A stretch of 64,000 nt of DNA from Camelus bactrianus (Eukaryota; Chordata; Mammalia; Artiodactyla; Camelidae), in NCBI RefSeq assembly GCF_048773025.1, contig NC_133541.1, positions 155,650,201 to 155,714,200 of the forward strand, in the 5' to 3' direction. The position numbers were made by a program, and so were the translations under genes. The notes beneath the pieces were generated by a model that saw only the letters and a list, made by a program, of their open reading frames with translations, searched no databases and had not been told where the DNA came from. Each line of letters begins with the position of its first letter. Position 1 is the first letter of the stretch. Shown one piece after another: positions 12,070 through 24,499 of this stretch.

Positions 12070-13225
12070 ATTCCCTTTTCCACTTCATAGATAATTTTAG
12101 TAAGAAACATGAGCAATTTTGTATTTTTGCTCCTTAATAACCGATAAGTGGGCCAACTATATTTTTGTGAGCAGGGATGCTGTGCGGGCATAGGGGTCAC
12201 AGCAAACTCTTGTTGGGGGTGGCCGACCCTGGAACATGTCTGATGCCCTGTGAGTGTTGGTGAGTGTCCCCCTAGCCAGCGGCTCTCTTCAGGAGCCAGC
12301 ATATGGGCATTGATATCTGGAGACCTCATTTTCGGCTGCAGGAAATTTTTTAGATACTGCGATTGATAAATCACTAAAGCTGGGGATAATTAGGGAAAAA
12401 AGGAAAAGGAACAGGGTTTGGAGTAGAGTAGAAGAGAAGGACATCAGATCACGGAGCCTGAGTGCTTGGCAGCGTGGCTTCGGGGGAGAGGGGAGCAGAC
12501 GTGGGGAGGGGCCTGGCCCCGGAACCAGCTCCTGCACCTGTCCCCGTGCCAAAGCCACATAGCTTTTAATTGGGCCACCTCTCTGGGCTGGATGTCACCC
12601 TGGGCAGAACCTTGAGAATCGAAGGTAAGGGGTGGGCATCACTCACCGAGGGGTCACTGTGGATTTTGGTCAAATCCACAGTGCCTTTTCTGGTCATGTG
12701 TCTTCACTTGTCCTTTATCTCAGGATCTGAGGAGGAGGAGAAAGGAACTCAGGTAGAGATCCAGGAAGATACCCGACTGTGTTAAGAGAGGACAGACACA
12801 GTGACACGGGGAGCGAGGACACTTGCAGCAAATTAAAATGACTTCACAAATATTGCTTCAGAGTTGCAGGTGTGAGAAAGCCTAAGCCTGTTTCAGAGTG
12901 CAGGGGACAAGTGGAAAGGAATGGCAAAATTTCCGCTGAAAATTGAAATTTTGTTAAATAGCCTGCTACTGTTGCTTGTATCACTTGAATGAATGCAGGC
13001 ATATTTCTGTGGGCATTTATAGGTTCACTCAACCCCACCAGCCCCTCTTGCCCCCATCGGGGATGGGATTTCTCAAGCACAGTGCCCCTCCTGCTTGGGT
13101 GGGCCACGCTGCGAGTCCTCGCCTGGGGCCGGGCTGCTGCAGGGCACTGAGTCCCCGAGGCGCGGCCTGGGAGACACGACAGGAATATCTCTGCTTTCGA
13201 CTGAGGGCCTCCTTTTCCCCTGCAG
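12070..13225. other. Intron-like sequence before exon 6, no gene
   Basis: Nothing recognised. GAGGAGGAGAAAG near 12730 resembles the start of TRAPPC9 exon 7 by chance but is on the wrong side of exon 6. Open frames on both strands around 12850-13400 are not homologous to anything I know, apart from the exon 6 remnant. Confidence 0.5.
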
Positions 13226-13349
13226 TGTAAGAATGCCGGTGACTGAGTTAGAAGCATGCTCCCAAGCTGTCCGTGTCCTTGCCATTCAGAAGCGGACCCT
13301 AGAAGCTTCCAAATATCTCCAGAATGCGTTCTACATTCACCTTCGGCAG
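13226..13349 (+). pseudogene. TRAPPC9: TRAPPC9 pseudogene, exon 6 remnant (unit 1)
   Basis: 124 bases between a strong acceptor (TTTTCCCCTGCAG ending at 13225) and a strong donor (CAG/GTGAGT, 13350 on). The first codons read KNAG. After a 2-base loss near 13242, the shifted frame reads [20 protein letters not shown] then [15 protein letters not shown]. Human TRAPPC9 here is, from memory, [20 protein letters not shown] then ASEFLQNAVYINLRQ, in an exon of 126 bases. The match is unmistakable and the frameshift makes the copy non-coding. In the true protein this lies in the N-terminal helical-repeat region. It is the most 3' TRAPPC9 exon seen in unit 1; no exon 7 was found downstream. Confidence 0.95.
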
Positions 13350-16300
13350 GTGAGTGTATGTCTTTACACAAGTGGAGGAATTACTGCCGTTTTCCTGGAA
13401 CTTACTCACCACTAGTCCATCTGATTTTTCTGTGCTAGGATTCAGTATGGCCTGCTAAAATATCTGGAGTCAGATCTTGAAACACTGATGAAGAGGATCA
13501 TTTATTTTATTTCTATATATGATAGCCTTTTACTTTCAAAATTCAGAATTTTTGGTTCTTTCAGGAATTTTTGGGGGGTTGGCGAAACAACTTTGCTCTT
13601 ACCATCTTTAAGACCTGTTGCTTTGTGCCTCTCACCTGTTTTCTGTCACTTGTGAGGCGATTCCATTTGTGACCCTGTCCGGGTTGTTCATGTTATAAAA
13701 CATATAGTCTGTTAAAATACAGTCCCTTTTACTCCGAAGACATTCCACAAATACTACTAAAACCTGGGTGTGGTTTTAAGAAGACAGAATCATTAGAACA
13801 TGTACTTGCAGGTTGCTAGTGCAAAATCCCCAAATCAATAGTCTAGCTCAACATCTAAAATCTTTCTAATCTACCCTGGATTTGTATGGATAAGTGAAGC
13901 AGTTTGCTAAGAACTCAATACCAGGTTTAGAATACAGGCTGGTGTAGCTCAGCAGGTCCTCCTGAGCCAGCGCTGTGCCAGAGGGCGGGGCTGAGGGGGA
14001 GAGGGCTGGGCCTTGGGGAAAGGGGAGGGCCAAGGAGGAGGGGGGTCCTGCCGTTCCTGAGCTCAAAGTTTCATGGCAAACACCTTCACCAGGTGAAAAA
14101 CTTGGAGTTTCTTCTAAGAACAGTAGGTTTGAAAAGAGTCATAAAAGCACAGGAGTGACAATATCACTTTTGTGTCTAGTATGGGAGAGCGCCTGTGGGG
14201 CCACTTGGGAGACTCGTGAGTCCAGGTGTGCAGTGTTGGTGGCTTCCACCTGAGTGGTGGGACAGTCAGTGGGACAGTCACTGGGAAAAAACGAACAGAC
14301 TTTATGCATGTTTAGATGGTAAAAAGGAAAGGATGAATGATGTCTGTGAAGGTAGGCTGGAGTTAAGCCCAGGTTTCTGGGTGGATTAATGAGGTAAGTG
14401 ATGGTCCTGCTGTGCTCTGAGGAGGGAAAGCTGCAGAGGGAGCTCTGGGGGAAAACTGATGAGTTCAGCTGTGTGTAAAGTGAAAGGCTGTTCGATGTGT
14501 GGTCTGGGAGCTCAGGTGAGAGCCAGTAGCGAGTAGGGGGAGGGGAGAGAGACTGTCAAATCATTTTCTGAGCATACAAATAATTATGATTAATGATACA
14601 CTTACGCCTCTACATTCTGGATTTAAAACCCATTAACATTTTGCTATATTGACTGCAGAGGTTCCTAATTTTTTTTAACAGAAATAAAATAAATAGAAAC
14701 AAAATAGTGGAGTTAATGAACATCATAGAGTTGATGTGTGTCCTTGTATGTATTTTGATACCTCATCTGTTTACAACCATAATGTATAAAAAGTTAACGT
14801 TTAGCATAAGAGTTAAACAGAGGGACGTGACACACAGTATTGGGGCTTGAAGCTGATCTTCTCAGGCAAATTATGTCGCCTCTCTGTGCCTTAGATCCAT
14901 CTTCTGTGACTGCCCCCGGGCCCCTCATCACAGCTGATTTCCTAGACTAGATGTTGGGAGGGAGGCTGCTGAAGGGAGTAAGAAGTGGCAACTGCTAGGG
15001 ATATTGAAGAGAGAGACAAAAACAGATTAAAGCCGATAAACTCAGTACAAACAAATACTCTCAAAAGAGAAAGAATCTCGCAGTGTTTTGAGCCACTTAG
15101 CGTATGGGAAACAAAACCACGTGGACCCAAAGCTCTTGAGCATGTGAATATTGTCGGTGGGAGGGTGTCATCAGAAAAGGGTTGAGAAAAGGCCTTTTGG
15201 TTTCCCTTGACGTTTCCAGTAAGGATGGGGAGCAGAAGAGAAAACGCCCTGCTCCACAGTGGAAGCTGCTGTTTTATGAAAAACTCACCAAAGGTTGGAG
15301 ACCAGTCATCAGCGTTGCTGGCAAATGAAGAGACTTCGGGATTGGGTGGGGCACTTGCTGCGACTTCCAGGTGACCTGCTGGCTGGGGGCTGTGTGGCGG
15401 GCAGTAGTTTTGCAGGGTGACCCGGGCATAAACCCTGGCTCTGAGGCTGCTGCTCTGACTAGCAAACCTGGGCACCCACAGTCCTAATGGGGCAGCTCGG
15501 GATGTGGCCTGGGACATCTGCCATGCTGAGGGCGAAAAGAGGGCTTCCCTGAGGGGGTGTCCCTGCGGAGAGTGGAAACGTCCTCCTGCAGGGGAGGAAG
15601 AGCCTCTGAGCAGGGTGCTGGATGCACAGGCAAGACCACCCTGAGCACGGAGGGTTTGGGGAGCTGGAAGTCACACAGTGTCCCGAGCAGCCTTGTTTCT
15701 GAGAAACTAGAGGGAGAAGAGGCTGAAAAGGCAGGCTAGTGTCAGACACTGTGGTGGGTTATGAGTGACAGTAAAGGACTGGTCCGGCAGGCACAAGAAC
15801 CCTGTGGGCGTCCCAGCGGGGGCGTCACACCCGAGGGTGTAGCTGGGTTACAGACTTTGCCACTTATTAGCTGTGTGACTTTGAGCAAGATCACCCCACC
15901 TCTCTCTATATATCTTCATCTGTAAAATGACACAGTGACAATCTCGTGTCATCAGAAGGCTTAGTTTATCTCTAATCCTCTGTGTCGAGTCTTGTCAGTG
16001 CTTCCCTGCAAGGTTATGCATTGGCTGCTCTTACCCTCAGATGGGAGGGCGCAGAGGGACATTGTAGCACCTGACGGCAGGAAGGGGTTGCTTTAAAAAC
16101 AGACATGTAGCCGCCTGCAGCTGCAGGCCTGCAGGCAGTTTGATTGATGGTCCTGGAGAGGACTTTGGAGGCCTTAGCATCGTTTTAAGACTTGTTTTCC
16201 CTTGGGGGCAGCATTTGCCTTTGCAGATTAATGTTGAAGATTTGGGCTTCTTGCAAAGCTGTCTTCAGAGATGGTTATATACGTAACATATCGTATAAAA

Positions 16301-16600
16301 TAAAACGCTTTTATTTAATGTGTGGGACTTTGCAGCTGTTGGGAATAGCTCTGTTGGCCTGGTCTCCACGGAGGACACTAGGCTTCAGCAGAGCGTGCGG
16401 GAGGGCAGGCAGCTCTCCATGCTGCTGCGGGGTTTTCTCCCCAGCACGGCACTCTGCTGAGTTGACTCTTCTCTGAGTTTGGTTGCCAGATGAGCAGACA
16501 GCAAATTAATGAGTTCTGGTGGGATTGTGTAATGACAGGAAGTAAGAGGGTCCCGTAGTTTTTCTGGACTAGAACATGCTTTTGGTTCCTGATCCAGTGT
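13350..16600. other. Region after exon 6, no gene; old repeats
   Basis: No further TRAPPC9 exon is recognised, so the unit junction may lie anywhere from here to about 30 kb. Visible: a stretch at about 14330-14530 resembling the unnamed ancient repeat seen at 25.4-26.2 and 40-43 kb; plus-strand MIRs at about 14840-14940 and 15835-15990 (TTATTAGCTGTGTGACTTTG). A 191-codon minus-strand open frame at 14942-15517 has no recognisable domain and is judged chance. Confidence 0.5.
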
Positions 16601-16639
16601 GTTCCATTACAGAATTGATGAGTTGTGTCTATCCTGGGA

Positions 16640-17080
16640 CTTGTCGACTGAAAGAAATGTGTAGCCTGAAAGTTTAGAGTTATGCTTTATTTGGCGGGAG
16701 GACTCAAGCCAGGATGACAGCCTCTGAGATCGCTCTGAGGGACTGCTCCCAAGAGGTTGGGCAGGAGCTAGGATATATAGGAACTTTACAACAAAGACCA
16801 GGTAGTTGGAACAATAAAACATTGTTTGTTATCTAAAGAAAGCCAGGTATGTCAAGTTAAAGAGTTTAGTGATTTTCTATGTATAATTTGGGCTCACTGG
16901 ATTCATTCTTTAGACAAGTACCTAGCTATCTAGGGCAAGTATCCTGTCTTTTCTTATTCTCATTCTGTTCAGAGAGCACTGTTGTTAGTGGCTGTAGAGG
17001 CTGGTCTTCAGGCCTGTACTCGCTGGGGGATGGTGGCAGCCGCTGATGACTTGGTTTCAGCATTATTTGTTTATTGACAT
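16640..17080 (-). mobile_element. Probable LTR fossil (minus strand)
   Basis: The + strand has GTTATGCTTTATTTGGCGGG (antisense of a poly(A)-signal region) followed about 90 bases later by GGATATATAGG (antisense TATA box) and then less structured sequence, which is LTR layout in reverse. Ends are not defined. No internal retroviral region is seen. Family uncertain. Confidence 0.5.
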
Positions 17081-19460
17081 GGTTGCAGTATTTTCATTCA
17101 CATTGTAGTATTTTCATTCACAGACTGATTGTGGATAATCTGGAAACTTGGAAAGGAACCGAGATAGAATTACTGCAGGTACCTTCTACTTTAATATTCC
17201 GTGTGCAAACATAAACACGGATGAAGCATACATTTGAATTTGGTGATGTAGGGAAGGGTTTCTGCACATTACAGGAGAAGGCAAGGCAGAATTCCTGTAC
17301 TTTGTTGGCAGGGATTTGGGTCCACCTGTCTTTTCTGTAGCAGTTTCTGGGAGCAGTTTATGGTAACTAACAAACATTGACAAACGGTGGCACACATTGC
17401 ATTTAAGAGCTGGCCTGTGCAAACTTGTGTATTGGACAGGTGGATTGGAGAGAGATGTAGCCCTGGCCTGGGCTCAGATACAATTTTAAATCGCCATTTC
17501 CTCACCAAAGAGCCTTGGACTAGAGTGTAACCTCCCTTAACCTGTTGGTGAATCTGTGAAATGTGCATTATAATATTCGTTTCTTCCTGGGTTTGTTGTA
17601 AGTTGTAAACAGTATTATAACACTCATGAAACATTTAACAAACAGGCACTTAGCAGTGTTCACTGTGTCTGTCCGCCCCGCTTAGCGTGTGTCACAGCCG
17701 TAAAGGTAGCATGTGCCTGTTGAGGATGCACTGGTAGCCCCTTGAATAGGTTGTGAATTTGGTGATTTCCTTTAATCCTTGAAACTCTATATGCCATGGG
17801 CAGTTATTTTCATGGACAGATGAGGAATCTCAGGGTAAAGAGACTGTTTAATTTGCCCAAAGTCAGACCATAATTATGGGTGCTGGGGCCTCGGTTCAGC
17901 ATGGGCCCCTGGGCCTTCTGCCCTCTCCGTTCAGCCCCAGAGCCAGACGTGGGGTCGCCTGTCTCCCAGCCCAGAATATCCAGTAGGCAGCAACACAAAC
18001 TTGGACCTGTGCTGCTTAAGCAAAACTCCGGAGGGGAGGCAGGTACTAAGGGGATAAATGTAAAAACAGACGACTGCAAATTGTGATAAGCTCTGAGAAG
18101 GAAAGGAACACGCCTCGCCACGCAGAGCTGGGAGCTTTCCCCTCGGGGCTGCTCTGGGGGCGTTCATCTCAGCTAAACAAACTCCGGTCCTGCACCAACG
18201 CAGGAAGGCTGGGCGCGTGTGACCAGGTTGACTTGGCCTCGTTGATCATACTCATTCCCCATTCAGCGGCAGCTCTTACGGGCACTTACCTAGTAAACAG
18301 ATTTTGGCCATAATCATAACGCACTTTGCTTGGTAGTTTTATTGGCCTCACATTTGAGATGAGGTAATTGAAGCTGGGGAGTTTGTTGCATGCCCGTGAT
18401 TACTTTGGAAATACCCCCACTGGTCTTTCAACCTAGACTGGTGTGGCTGTTATATCCCAGCCCTGTGAATGATATCGTGTAGCTTCTACCAAGTGGTGCA
18501 AATGACTGACATTGATTTTTCTTAATTCGTAGGAAATGGTATGTGACAATAAGAGAAAAAGGTAGTCAGAAATTGTTTGGAAAACTAGAACAAAATCCAA
18601 TTCTTCCCCAGCTGGGGAAGCGTACCCAGTGTCACTCACCCCACTCACTGCCTGGCATCTCCTCCCTGCCGACTCCGTGTTCAGAAGCCACTCTGAGCCT
18701 TTGAAGAACATTTTGCCTCATGACACTGTTGACTAGGACCTGCGGCCTCTCTGTCCCTGGTTAACTCTCTCTTCAAAGCCATTTAAATTTTATGCAGGCT
18801 CCTCAGCTCAGATGTAAGAATAGCCTCTTTAAACTTCTTGATGCAGCTCCTTAGTGAAGATCTTTCGAAGGAAATCTAGCCAAAACCTGGGAGGTATGCA
18901 CACAGTGACTGCAACCTCAGCACTTTGTGAAGTTCAGAATCAGAGGGTTGGGAGACTCAGGAAAGGCTTTTTAAGGTAGAAAGGGGAAAGTGAAAGGACG
19001 CAGGCTGTGTGAGACTGAAGCATCTCGGTCCCAGCTAGCAAGGCAGCTGCGTTCAGGATGGTATGTGAGGAGTACAGAGTTCTCACAAAGAAAGAAGTGG
19101 TGGGATGGGAGGGAGGACAGATAGATTCTTTACTAGGGAAGGAAAAATTACGATGAAAACTTCCTGGTTGAATAAGAGGACTGTGACATGATGTGCTTGT
19201 ATTTTGGAGAGAAGGGTTTTGTGGGGACAGGCCTAGGAGAACGCTGTCTGGCTAGGGGGTCAGCACAACAGGGAACCACAGAGAACATGGCCGACCTCAG
19301 GGCCCCTGCTGGGGGAGGGGCTGCCCGCCATTTTGAGCCCTGGGGGCTGCTTCTGTCCCTTAGCTGGGGCCTCAGAACTCCCTTCATATCCCAGTCCTGT
19401 TGATACAAGGAAACAGATGTGGGGAATGAGAAGGGCTGTGTCCCAGGCTTTGGTTCAGCC
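17080..19460. other. No gene; MIR pair
   Basis: A plus-strand MIR lies at about 17480-17660 (GGACTAGAGTGTAACCTCCC, GTGAATCTGTGAAATG) and a minus-strand MIR at about 17740-17880 (GGACAGATGAGGAATCTCAG). The remainder, including the moderately GC-rich 17880-18250, shows no exon or element I recognise. Confidence 0.5.
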
Positions 19461-19464
19461 CCTG

Positions 19465-20030
19465 GAATGTGTCCCACCAGACGTGGGTCCTTGGCTTCAT
19501 GCAGGAAAGATTTCAAGAGCAAGCCACTGTTGAGTAATGGTAGATTTATTCACAGAGACACATTGAAAGGCAAGAGAAAGGCTACGAGTTGTGGGGTTCG
19601 GGTGCTCAGATTAAAAGTAGGTACACACTCCACAGACAGAGTGTGGGCCTTCTCGGAAGAGGGAGAGAGAGTGGTGACAGCGAGGTTGCGCTGTGTTGCT
19701 CGTTTTCTTGGGCTTGGTTGTTTCATATACTAATAAGTAGACTGAGCAGCCTAAGGGCAAGGGGCTGGGATTCCCAGGGAGTTGGCCATTTCCCACCCTG
19801 TGACCTTTTGTGGCTAGCCTTGGGATGGCCATGGTGCCTTGGGGCATGTTATTCACCATGTTACTATTACAATGGGTGTATAATGAAGCTCAAGCTCTGC
19901 TAGAAGTTATATCTCTTCATCTTGAGCCTCAAGGCCTATTGGGGATTGAATCCTTCACCATTTTGATGTTAATTGTTGTGGCCTTCCTTGAATGGCTGTG
20001 CTCTGCCCCCTTCCATCCTGTCTCACTGTG
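19465..20030 (-). mobile_element. Probable LTR fossil (minus strand)
   Basis: The + strand carries ACGTGGGTCCTTGGCTTCAT, AGATTTATTCACAGAGACAC (antisense poly(A)-signal region) and GTACACACTCCACAGACAGA, a layout common in retroviral LTRs read backwards. Ends are estimated. No internal region is visible. Family not assigned. Confidence 0.5.
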
Positions 20031-20319
20031 ATGACACAGAGAGAGCAAAGGCCGGGCCCTACCCGTGCTCCTGCATTTAACAGGGGGAGGGGTGGTGTGG
20101 GCTGAGGATGACTCTGAGTGGTGAGAAGGATGTTTCAGATTTTCCCACGTGGGACATGGGGACGTGCCAGCAGCCACTGCAGATTGATCTCACGGGCATT
20201 ATCGCTTGTGTCACTCATCTTTTCTATTTTACTTTTTTTTTTCAAGTATTTAATCTAAATTTAATATCAGGTTTTTTTAGGAAACAAATTTCTCTTTTTC
20301 TTTTCTTTGGGGCTCTTTA

Positions 20320-20430
20320 GGGGGTAGGTAATTAGGTGTATTTATCTGTTCGTGGAGGCCCTGGCACTTGAACCCAGGACCCCGTGCACGCTAAGCACAC
20401 GCTCTACCACTGAGCTCTACCACCCATCAC
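20320..20430 (-). mobile_element. Camelid tRNA-derived SINE (Vic type)
   Basis: The antisense SINE ends on the + strand with CTTGAACCCAGGACCCCGTG, then AAGCACACGCTCTACCACTG and AGCTCTACCACCC, which is the antisense of tRNA A and B box regions; it is preceded by GGGGGTAGGTAATTAGGTG. It is the best preserved of five in the window and the main evidence for a camelid source. Confidence 0.9.
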
Positions 20431-20769
20431 ATCATCTTTTACTTTTTGCTTTAGCTGCCAAGAATCTTACAGCTGAATTTCTAGTCGGCCTTTAACACTT
20501 ACCCTAACTTCATGGCATTCATTTTTATGACTTTACCTTCCCCTGGTTTCATTTAAGTATTCAATCTCCATTTTGTCTTCACTCTCACTTTTGTCTTTTT
20601 GTTGTTATGGTTGTTAAGCTGTGTTTAAATAAATTGTTTAATTTCTCTTTTAGCAGGAGGCTGAAAGTAAATAAATATGTAAACAAACTTATCACACTTC
20701 AATATTTTATACTTTCTAAGCTGTTTAGTAGTTACTTAAAAACCGAATTGAATACTAAAGTGATAAAAT

Positions 20770-20930
20770 TTTTAAATTATTTTTTAATTTTTTATAAAGG
20801 TATAGCTGATTTACAATATGATATAAGTTTCAGGTGTACAATAGTTGCACAATTTTTATTTTTATGTTCCATTTATAGTTATTGTAAAACATTGGCTATA
20901 TTCCCTGTGTTGTAAGATCCATCCCTGTAG
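20770..20930 (-). mobile_element. L1 3' end fragment
   Basis: TATAGCTGATTTACAATATG, then AAGTTTCAGGTGTACAATAG and CTATATTCCCTGTGTTGTAA are the antisense of the cetartiodactyl L1 3' UTR. Truncated after about 160 bases. Confidence 0.8.
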
Positions 20931-21219
20931 CGTGTTTATGTTAGATGGAGCAGTTTGTATAAGAAAGCTGGGTAACGCAGAGTCTGGGGAGTGGCTCTTT
21001 CTAACCCATGTTCATGGTCACCCTTCCTGTCAGAGCCCAGGCCCTCACTCCTGTCTGCAGGGGAGCAACTGGAGGCAGCCCTCATCAGCGCTGGCACCAC
21101 CCTCTGAGTGGCAGTGACAACAGTGACTCTCTGTGGACATGCAAATTGTTGTTCCAGGATCTTTACATGCATTCCTGCATTTAATAATTAAAGCCCTCCT
21201 GTGAGGAATCATTTTAAGT

Positions 21220-21440
21220 TTTTAATGAATAATACATTTTATTTTGATTTTGATAGACTTCAAACCTCCAGAAAATGTACTGGAATAGTACAATAAACGC
21301 TTAGAGCATTTCACCTAAAAGGGCACTATTTGCCCTATTGTGTGTGGCTTATTTTAGTATAAACTTTCAAGGTCCATCCATGTTGGAGACTCAATCAGTA
21401 ATTTATTCTTTTGATTTGATAATATCTTTTTTCTTTTCTT
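21220..21440 (-). mobile_element. Older L1M, left part (split by younger L1)
   Basis: TTCAAGGTCCATCCATGTTG and TTTATTCTTTTGATTTGATA are antisense L1M ORF2 C-terminal sequence. The continuation is found at about 22905 beyond the younger L1, so the two are halves of one older element. Confidence 0.65.
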
Positions 21441-22905
21441 CGTTTTTGTCTATTTAAAAATATTTTCATTGAATTCTAGTCAGTTTATAATGTTGCATCA
21501 GTTTCTTGTGTACAGCACAACACTTCATTTATATAGAAACATACCTGTATTCATTTTCATATTCTTTTTCAACATAAGTTACTATAAGATACTAAATATA
21601 TTCTCCTGTGCTATACAGTATAAACTTGCTGTTTACTCTATACATACTATCTGCAAATCTTGAACTCCCAATTTATTCCTTCCCACACCCTCTCCCCTCT
21701 GGTAACCATAGTTTGGTTTCGATGTCTATGTGTCTGTTTCTGTTCTGTAGATAAGTTTATCTTTTTGTTTGGTTGTTTTTTCATTTTTTCTTTTTTTTTT
21801 TAGATTCCAGATGTGAGCGATCTCATATGGTATTTTTCTCTCTCTTTCTGGGTTACTTCACTTAGAATGACATTCTCCAGGTCCATTCATTTTGCTACAA
21901 ATGGCATTATTTTATTATTTTTTTTTATGGTGAATAGTAGTCTATTGTACAAATATACTACAACCTCTTTATCCAGTCATCTGTCAGTGGACATTTAGGT
22001 TGTTTCCATGTCTTGCTATTGTAAATAGTGCTGCTGTGAACATTGGGGTGTAGGTGTCATTTTGAATTAGGGTTACTTCTGGATATGTGCCTAGGAGTGG
22101 GATTGCTGGGTCATATGGGAGGTCAATTTTTTGTCTTTTGAGGAACCTCTATACTGTTTTCCACAATGGCTCCACCAAACTGCATTCCCACCACAGTGTA
22201 GGAGGGTTCCCTATTCTCCACAGACTCTCCAGCATTTATTGCTTGTGAACTTCTGAATGATGGCTATTCGGACTGGCGAGATGTGATATTTGATTGCAGT
22301 TTTGATTTGCATTTCTCTGATAATGATATTGAGCATTTTTTCATGTGCCTATCGGCCATTTGTATGTCTTCATTGGAGAAAAGTCTCTTTAGGTCTTCTG
22401 CCCATTTTTGGATTGAGTTGTTTGTTTTTCTTTCTTATTAAGTGTAAAAGCTGTTTACATATTCTGGGAATTAAGCCCTTGTCAGTCTCATTTATTGCAA
22501 ATATTTTCTCTCATTCCATAGGTTGTCTTTTTGTTTTGCTTACTGTTTCCTTTGCTGTGAAAAAGCTTGTAAGTTTAATTACATCCCACTTGTATATTTT
22601 TGCTTGTATTTCTATTGCTTGAGTAGACTGCTCTAGGAGAACATTGCTGAGATGTATGCCAGATGTTTTCCCTATGTTTTCTTCTAAGAGGTTTATAGTG
22701 TCTTGTCTACATGTTTAAGTCTTTAAGCCATTTTGAATTTATTTTTGTGTATGCTGTGAGGGAGTAGTCTAACTTCATTGATTTACATGCAGCTGTCCAG
22801 TTTTCCCTACACCATTTTCTGAAGAGGCTGTCTTTATTCCATTGTATGTTCTCACCTCCTTTGTCAAAGATTCAATGACCAAAAGTTTGTGGGACTATTC
22901 TTGGT
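21440..22905 (-). mobile_element. L1, 5'-truncated, inserted in older L1M
   Basis: The antisense L1 3' UTR (GTCAGTTTATAATGTTGCAT; TCCTGTGCTATACAGTATAA) runs directly into antisense ORF2: CAAATGGCATTATTTTATTA, GTAAATAGTGCTGCTGTGAA, TTTGATTTGCATTTCTCTGA, TTTTCCCTACACCATTTTCT. The order along the + strand shows the element is on the minus strand. It is about 1.5 kb, so most of ORF2 and all of ORF1 are missing. The antisense 110-codon open frame at 22290-22622 is not a gene. Confidence 0.93.
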
Positions 22906-23027
22906 AATTTTGTTTATCCGTTCATTGATGGATGGATATTGTTTGTAACTTTGGCTACTCTGAATGATACTGCCATGAATATTGATGTGCAAGTTTTTGT
23001 GAGAATATGTTTTCATTCTGTTGGCTG

Positions 23028-23168
23028 TACAGTTGGCCCGCCATATCTGTAGTTTCCACTTCATGGATCCAGATGGCTGATTGTAAAGGGACTCGAACAT
23101 CCTTGGATTATGGAATCCAGGATGGGGGGTTCCTGAAACCAACCCCTCGAGGATACTAAGGGATGACT
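23028..23168. mobile_element. Tigger-like DNA transposon (non-autonomous)
   Basis: Ends are inverted relatives: CAGTTGGCCCGCCATATCTG at the left and a TCGAGGATACTAAGGGATGA right end. Both flanks keep TA (TGTA before, CTACA after), the target of Tc1/mariner/pogo elements. About 140 bases, internally deleted relative to the family I recall. Inserted within the older L1M. The exact subfamily is not assigned. Confidence 0.7.
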
Positions 23169-23607
23169 CTACATGTAGGAGTGAAATTGCTGAGCCATAT
23201 AACTCTAACCTTTTGAGGAAACAACAGACTTCTCCAAAGAAGCTGCACCATTGTCCCTTTCCACTGGCCGCATATGAGGTATCTCTGCCTCCTGAACAAC
23301 ACTTGTTATTGTGCATGTTTTGATTATAACCATCCTGGTGGTTGTAAAATAAGATCTCATTTTCATTTTGATTTCGCTACTGATGCTGAGCTTCTTTTCA
23401 TATGCTTATTGGCCATTTGTGTATTTTTTTAAATCCTTGGAAATTTTAAAAATTGTGTCGATTTTCTTTGTATTGTTCAGGTGTAAGCATTTGTTATATA
23501 TCCTGAATACTAGTCTCTTATTAGATACATGCTTTGTAAAATTTTTCTCCTATTCTGCAGATTGTGCTTTCACTTTAGTTCTTTTAAACATTAAAACAAT
23601 TTCTTTA

Positions 23608-23692
23608 CAGGTGAGGTAATTAGATGTATTGTTTTATTTTATTTTTCTTGCTAAGCACGCCCTCTATCAGTTGAGATACCCCCTTCCCCTGT
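23608..23692 (-). mobile_element. Camelid Vic-type SINE, degraded
   Basis: GGTGAGGTAATTAGATGTAT, then a T-rich stretch, then GCTAAGCACGCCCTCTATCA and GATACCCCCTTCCCC. This is the antisense Vic SINE with its middle lost. L1M sequence continues on both sides. Confidence 0.8.
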
Positions 23693-24499
23693 CATTTCAC
23701 TTTCTTGATGATGTCCTCTGTAACAAAAAGGTTTTAATTTTGATGAAGTCCAGTTTATCTGCTTTTTTCTTCTATCACTTGTGCTCTTCGTATTGTATCT
23801 AGGAAACCAAAGCCTATCCTAAGACCTCAAAGATTTATACTGTGTCTTCTTTTAGAAAGTTTATAGGTTTAGTTTTTACGTTTCTGTCTCTGATCCATTT
23901 TGAATTAATTTTTATTTGTTATATAAAATATGGGGGTCCAGATTCCAGATTCATTCTTTTGCCTGCAGATACCCAGCTTTCCCTGCACCATTTGTTGAAT
24001 AGACTATTCTTTCCATGGAGTGTTGTTGGCACCCTTGTGGAAAACTGACTGTAAATGTAAGTTTTTTCCCCCTGGGATTTTATTGTGTCTCATAGATTTA
24101 TTTATCCAAACTTATGCCAGTACCATACTGACTTAGTACTATAGCTTTTTAGTACACTTTAAAGTGAGTCATCCCACTTTGCTCTGCTTCTTCAAGATTG
24201 CTTTGGCTGTCCTGGGCCCCTTGCACTTCCATATGAATTTTGGGATAAGTTTTTCAATTTTTGCAAAGAAGTCAGCTGGAATTTTGATGGGATTCCACTG
24301 AATTTGTAAATCACTTTGGGGAGTCTTAACTTTTTTTAACAATATTGACTACCATTCCATCAACATGAGATGTCTTCCATATATGTAGATCTTTTAAAAT
24401 GTTTTGGTGATACTTCAAAATATTCAATGTACAAATCTGGTAAATTTTTGTTAAATGTATCTCTCATTTAATTTTTAATGCTGTTGTAAGTGGAAAGTC

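Noticed and set aside
12715-12785. Possible TRAPPC9 exon 7 (GAGGAGGAGAAAG after an AG)
   Set aside because: It lies before exon 6, and the downstream sequence does not continue the exon 7 protein.
14942-15517. 191-codon minus-strand open frame
   Set aside because: No domain, no splice or promoter context, composition like translated non-coding DNA.
20370-20425. tRNA gene
   Set aside because: The box-like motifs belong to the antisense tRNA-derived head of a SINE; no complete cloverleaf.
22290-22622. 110-codon frame with membrane-like composition
   Set aside because: It is antisense L1 ORF2.
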